Assembly (NCBI GenBank): GCA_016178435.1
Contig: JACOTK010000262.1
Span: 1 to 8,541, forward strand
Direction of reading: 5' to 3'
From: Actinomycetota bacterium
Lineage (GTDB): Bacteria; Actinomycetota; Acidimicrobiia; Acidimicrobiales; CADCSY01
DNA: 8,541 bases
Shown piece after piece: positions 6,361 to 8,541 of this stretch (position 1 is its first letter; the number at the start of each line of letters is the position of its first letter). The position numbers and the translations under genes are program-made. The notes below the pieces were generated by a model, which worked only from the letters and a program-made list of their open reading frames with translations, had not been told where the DNA came from and did not search any database.

Positions 6361-6771
6361 GTGATCGCACTCTCCTGGGACATCTGGCACGAGATGGTGG
6401 CTCACAGCATGGTTGAGCTGCCCAACGAGGCCTGTGGATTGCTCGTGGGCCATCTCGACGGTCGGGTTGTCGCCTTCCATCCCTGCAAGAACGCGGCCGA
6501 GTCGTCGAAGCTCTACACGCTCGACCCCCGGGATCACCTGCGAATCGACCGAGCTGCAGACGACGCAGGTCTTGCCGTGATCGGGGTCGTGCACAGCCAC
6601 ACTCACACCGACGCCTATCCGTCACCGACCGATGTCAACCAGGCGCCGGACCCCGATTGGCACTATGTGATCGTTTCCCTGCGTCACCCCGACCCTGCCG
6701 TGCGCTCGTATCGGATCATCGATGGTGTTGCGAGCGAGGAGGCGATCACCGTCACGTCGGATCCGTCGTGA
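6361..6771 (+). CDS. mec: JAMM/MPN+ metallopeptidase, Mec-like CysO-cysteine peptidase
   Basis: A 136-residue zinc peptidase of the JAB1/MPN+ family. The complete JAMM signature is present: E23 in NEACGLLVG, then H78-S-H80-x7-S88-x2-D91. The sequence closely resembles, from memory, M. tuberculosis Mec(+), which releases cysteine from the CysO-cysteine adduct: note the HSHT-AYPS-TDV stretch (78-92), HYVIVSL (101-107) and SYRIIDG (116-122). The cysO and cysM genes follow, as in mycobacteria. The start GTG at 6361 has no ribosome-binding site but a TAGCCT hexamer 7 nt upstream, consistent with leaderless translation. Because CysO here ends in Gly-Gly-Ala-Ala, this peptidase may also expose the diglycine terminus; that second role is inference. 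Confidence 0.88.
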   Translation: MIALSWDIWHEMVAHSMVELPNEACGLLVGHLDGRVVAFHPCKNAAESSKLYTLDPRDHLRIDRAADDAGLAVIGVVHSHTHTDAYPSPTDVNQAPDPDWHYVIVSLRHPDPAVRSYRIIDGVASEEAITVTSDPS

Positions 6772-6772
6772 G

Positions 6773-6799
6773 CCCGTGGCAGTGTCCGCGGGCCACGGG
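6773..6799 (+). terminator. Hairpin just after the mec stop codon
   Basis: CCCGTGGC (6773-6780) pairs perfectly with GCCACGGG (6792-6799) over 8 bp around an 11-nt loop, beginning 2 nt after the mec stop. There is no T-run. It may be a GC-rich terminator or pause that partly separates mec from cysO, which has its own promoter downstream. Confidence 0.35.
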
Positions 6800-6833
6800 A
6801 GGCCGGCTCTCGACAGGGCCTCCGCCCAGGCGG

Positions 6834-6864
6834 TTGTCGCATCACGGGCCTCGACCTGTAGAAT
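6834..6864 (+). promoter_or_regulatory. Promoter of cysO-cysM
   Basis: TTGTCG (6834-6839) and TAGAAT (6859-6864) resemble -35 and -10 boxes, 4 of 6 and 5 of 6 matches to the consensus, with a rather long 19-bp spacer. This is the best sigma-70-type -10 seen in the window. It would give a leader of about 55 nt before the cysO start. Confidence 0.5.
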
Positions 6865-6913
6865 TATGACTCGTTCAGTCAACTTTTCCCGGCCGCGTGG
6901 TTGGGCTGCTCGC

Positions 6914-6918
6914 GGAGG
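6914..6918 (+). promoter_or_regulatory. Ribosome-binding site that fixes the cysO start
   Basis: GGAGG lies 6 nt before GTG 6925. It rules in that start over the in-frame TTG at 6901, which would add eight residues not expected in the family and would place the ribosome-binding site inside the coding region. Confidence 0.75.
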
Positions 6919-6924
6919 TTCTTC

Positions 6925-7206
6925 GTGCCCGTCAGTGTTCGTCTTCCAACCATCATGCGTACCCATGCCGGTGGCAACTCCGAGGTGACGGCCGAAGGCT
7001 CGACCGTGGGTGAGGTCGTCGAAGATCTCATTCGGCAGTTTCCCGGCATCGCCGCCAATCTCCGGTCACCGGAGGGCGGCATACACAAGTTCGTGAACCT
7101 GTATGTGAATGACGAGGACATCCGTTATCTCGACAAGCTCGACACCAAGGTCGGCGCCGGCGACCAGATCGCGATCCTGCCGGCGGTTGCCGGCGGGGCG
7201 GCGTAA
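6925..7206 (+). CDS. cysO: CysO-type ubiquitin-fold sulfur carrier protein with a Gly-Gly-Ala-Ala C-terminus
   Basis: A MoaD/ThiS-fold carrier of 93 residues. In M. tuberculosis the C-terminal glycine of CysO is converted to a thiocarboxylate that supplies sulfur to CysM. Features matching CysO are the N-terminal strand VSVRLPTIMR (3-12), the core KFVNLYVNDEDIR (55-67) and the end AILPAVAGG (83-91). Two alanines follow the diglycine, so the terminus reads GGAA, whereas mycobacterial CysO, as I recall it, ends at GG. The extra residues would have to be removed before activation, and the neighbouring JAMM peptidase is a natural candidate. GTG at 6925 is chosen because GGAGG lies 6 nt upstream. 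cysM follows after 65 nt. No activating E1-like (MoeB/MoeZ) gene is in the window. Confidence 0.92.
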   Translation: MPVSVRLPTIMRTHAGGNSEVTAEGSTVGEVVEDLIRQFPGIAANLRSPEGGIHKFVNLYVNDEDIRYLDKLDTKVGAGDQIAILPAVAGGAA

Positions 7207-7271
7207 GTCGTTCGTGTCGGCACCGCCGGCTCCTGTCGGCATCGTCGAGCTCCACAAGAGAGGAGGCTTCC

Positions 7272-8219
7272 GTGGCTGTTTATGAGTCGATACTCGATCT
7301 GATCGGCAACACGCCCATCGTTGAGGTCTCCTCGCTGAGCCCGAACCCCCGAGTTCGCATCCTGGCCAAGCTGGAGGGGCAGAATCCCGGGGGCTCGGTC
7401 AAGGACCGCGCCGCGAAGTACATGGTCGAGGAGGCCGAGAAGGACGGGCGACTCGGGCCGGGTGTCACGGTGCTCGAGTCATCGTCGGGAAACACCGGCA
7501 TCGCGTTGGCCATGATCTGCAAGATGCGGGGCTACCCGTTCAAGGTCGTGCTTCCCGAGAACGTGTCGATCGAGCGCCGACAGCTGCTCGAGATCTGGGG
7601 AGCCGAGATCATCCCCTCGCCCGGAAGTGAGGGCTCGAACGGAGCCATGCGCAGGGCGCACGAGATTGCCGCCGACCACCCTGATTGGTTTTTCCCGTAC
7701 CAGTACGGCAATCCGGCAAACCCTCGGGCCCACTACGAGGGAACCGGTCCGGAGATCTGGCGTGACGTTCCCGAGATCACCCATTTCATTGCGGGACTGG
7801 GCACCGCAGGCACGCTGATGGGTGTCGGCCGCTACCTCAAGGAACGGAATCCGGGCATCCAGGTGTGGGCCGTCGAGCCGCCGGCAGGCGAGATGGTCGA
7901 CGGGCTGAAGAACCTCGACGAGGGGTTCGTCCCGCCGGTCTTCGTGGACAACAACGGTTTTGAGCTGTTGGACAGCAAGATGATCGTGCGGCCCCGAGAG
8001 TCCATCGAGTGGACTCGTCGCCTGACCGAGGTGGGCATCTTCGCCGGCATCTCCTCGGGAGCGATCATGGCCGCAGCGGTGAAATGCGCCGAGCGCATCG
8101 AGGAGGGCGTCATCGTGACGATCGTCTGTGACGGTGGCTGGAAGTACCTGTCAACGGGCGTTTGGACCGGTGACATCGACGAGGTCACCGAGCGGGCCCG
8201 TCACATCATCTACTTCTGA
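7272..8219 (+). CDS. cysM: CysM-type PLP-dependent cysteine synthase using thiocarboxylated CysO
   Basis: A fold-type II PLP enzyme of 315 residues that forms cysteine by beta-replacement. Visible elements are the PLP lysine K44 in GGSVKDR, the substrate loop SSSGNTG (70-76), the phosphate-binding loop GTAGT (177-181) and SSG (261-263) near the pyridine nitrogen. The sequence follows M. tuberculosis CysM closely through ENVSIERRQLLEIWGAEII (96-114), YQYGNPAN (143-150) and NLDEGFVP (214-221). That enzyme prefers O-phosphoserine and CysO thiocarboxylate to O-acetylserine and sulfide. The position of its Arg220, implicated in phosphoserine binding, is Lys213 here. Start GTG 7272 has AGGAGG 5 nt upstream (7261-7266). 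An ordinary O-acetylserine sulfhydrylase is the alternative, but the cysO context argues against it. Confidence 0.93.
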   Translation: MAVYESILDLIGNTPIVEVSSLSPNPRVRILAKLEGQNPGGSVKDRAAKYMVEEAEKDGRLGPGVTVLESSSGNTGIALAMICKMRGYPFKVVLPENVSIERRQLLEIWGAEIIPSPGSEGSNGAMRRAHEIAADHPDWFFPYQYGNPANPRAHYEGTGPEIWRDVPEITHFIAGLGTAGTLMGVGRYLKERNPGIQVWAVEPPAGEMVDGLKNLDEGFVPPVFVDNNGFELLDSKMIVRPRESIEWTRRLTEVGIFAGISSGAIMAAAVKCAERIEEGVIVTIVCDGGWKYLSTGVWTGDIDEVTERARHIIYF

Positions 8220-8260
8220 GAGCCCACGTTCCCTCGCCGGGATTCTTCCGGGAGGCTGTC

Positions 8261-8290
8261 TGCCGTTGCACCTGCCCGGTGGGTTCGGCA
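8261..8290. terminator. Weak hairpin between the convergent cysM and HNH genes
   Basis: TGCCG (8261-8265) can pair with CGGCA (8286-8290), and inside it CACC (8269-8272) with GGTG (8278-8281), separated by a 3/4-nt interior loop. It lies between two convergent stop codons, where a shared terminator is expected, but has no T-run on either side. Confidence 0.25.
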
Positions 8291-8297
8291 AAGGCGT

Positions 8298-8541
8298 TTA
8301 CCGGCCGTCAAACAGGCCTTGCTGCTGGTTGGCGACAGGCATGCCGCAACAACGCCCGCCCGCCCCATCCCCTTCGCCCGCCCCATCCGCTTCGCCGTTG
8401 CCGTCACGCGCGCCTCTGCCATCTCCGGCGCGCTCGTCCGTGCGGTCCGGCCCCTTCGGGGCGATCAACGTGCGTTTGCCGTCCGGGTCACGTGGGCCGT
8501 CACGCCAGCCCTTGTGGGTCTTCAGGTGGTGGTGCCATCGA
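8298..8541 (-). CDS. C-terminal end of an HNH endonuclease (5' end outside window), Gly/Asp-rich tail
   Basis: Read on the minus strand from 8540, the frame gives 80 residues before TAA at 8300-8298. It opens with RWHHHLKTHKGW, the hallmark end of the HNH nuclease domain in the actinobacterial family often linked to an N-terminal DUF222/13E12 repeat region: the HH and the K-T-x-x-G-W following it are recognisable. The rest is a low-complexity tail rich in Gly, Asp and Arg (about 28-63) that ends NQQQGLFDGR. The tail holds two copies of a 6-residue unit, GE(A/G)DGA. Only the end is visible, so the upstream domains are not shown and the nuclease may or may not be intact. Members of this family are frequently multicopy; their role is not well settled. 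Confidence 0.72.
   Translation of the reverse strand, partial: RWHHHLKTHKGWRDGPRDPDGKRTLIAPKGPDRTDERAGDGRGARDGNGEADGAGEGDGAGGRCCGMPVANQQQGLFDGR
8357..8392. repeat. 18-bp tandem duplication inside the HNH tail
   Basis: Two adjacent 18-bp units (8357-8374 and 8375-8392) differ at a single position (8371 versus 8389). On the minus strand they encode the repeated unit GE(A/G)DGA in frame. This looks like slippage growth of a disordered linker. Confidence 0.7.

Noticed and set aside
6319..6606. N-terminal extension of smpB
   Set aside because: The frame stays open upstream but overlaps mec antisense, adds about 96 residues not found in SmpB, and ATG 6318 gives the family's normal length.
5753..6625. 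Minus-strand frame of 290 codons in another frame across smpB
   Set aside because: Arginine- and proline-rich shadow of smpB with no domain.
1..8541. CRISPR array, insertion sequence, prophage or attachment site
   Set aside because: I looked for regularly spaced repeats, transposase or integrase motifs and inverted-repeat ends and saw none; the only tandem repeat is the two-unit one in the HNH tail.

Overview
The window is a high-GC, gene-dense chromosomal stretch from an actinobacterium. The best evidence is a complete mec-cysO-cysM set like that of mycobacteria, ftsEX followed by an M23 hydrolase, an actinobacterial-looking ssrA/smpB pair, frequent GTG starts, and the tail of an HNH endonuclease of the type multiplied in actinobacterial genomes. 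Acidimicrobiia or a relative is my guess at the class, but no rRNA or other marker here settles it.

Layout, left to right. Positions 1-2201 (+) encode a membrane-anchored GAF-GGDEF-EAL protein for cyclic-di-GMP turnover, probably cut at its N-terminus by the window edge. Positions 2347-5268 (+) hold ftsE, ftsX and a secreted coiled-coil/M23 peptidase, which together make a divisome-linked switch for peptidoglycan hydrolysis. A tiny ORF overlaps the ftsE start. Positions 5361-5711 (-) are the tmRNA gene ssrA, ended by two hairpins that separate it from the convergent peptidase gene. Positions 5845-6318 (-) are smpB, the tmRNA partner. Both parts of trans-translation therefore lie side by side on the minus strand.

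A 42-bp gap separates smpB from the divergent mec-like JAMM peptidase gene (6361-6771, +). In both directions a TAnnnT hexamer sits exactly 7 nt before the start codon with no Shine-Dalgarno, suggesting paired leaderless promoters. Then come cysO (6925-7206, +), with its own good promoter and ribosome-binding site, and cysM (7272-8219, +). By analogy with Mycobacterium tuberculosis, CysO carries sulfur as a thiocarboxylate, CysM joins it to O-phosphoserine, and the JAMM peptidase frees cysteine. The last 244 bases hold the C-terminal end of a minus-strand HNH endonuclease gene with a Gly/Asp-rich tail.

Most of the window is recognisable housekeeping. The observation most worth following is that the CysO homologue ends in Gly-Gly-Ala-Ala rather than Gly-Gly, so it should need C-terminal trimming before activation, and a JAMM peptidase gene lies next to it. 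There is no gene-free stretch longer than about 150 bases.
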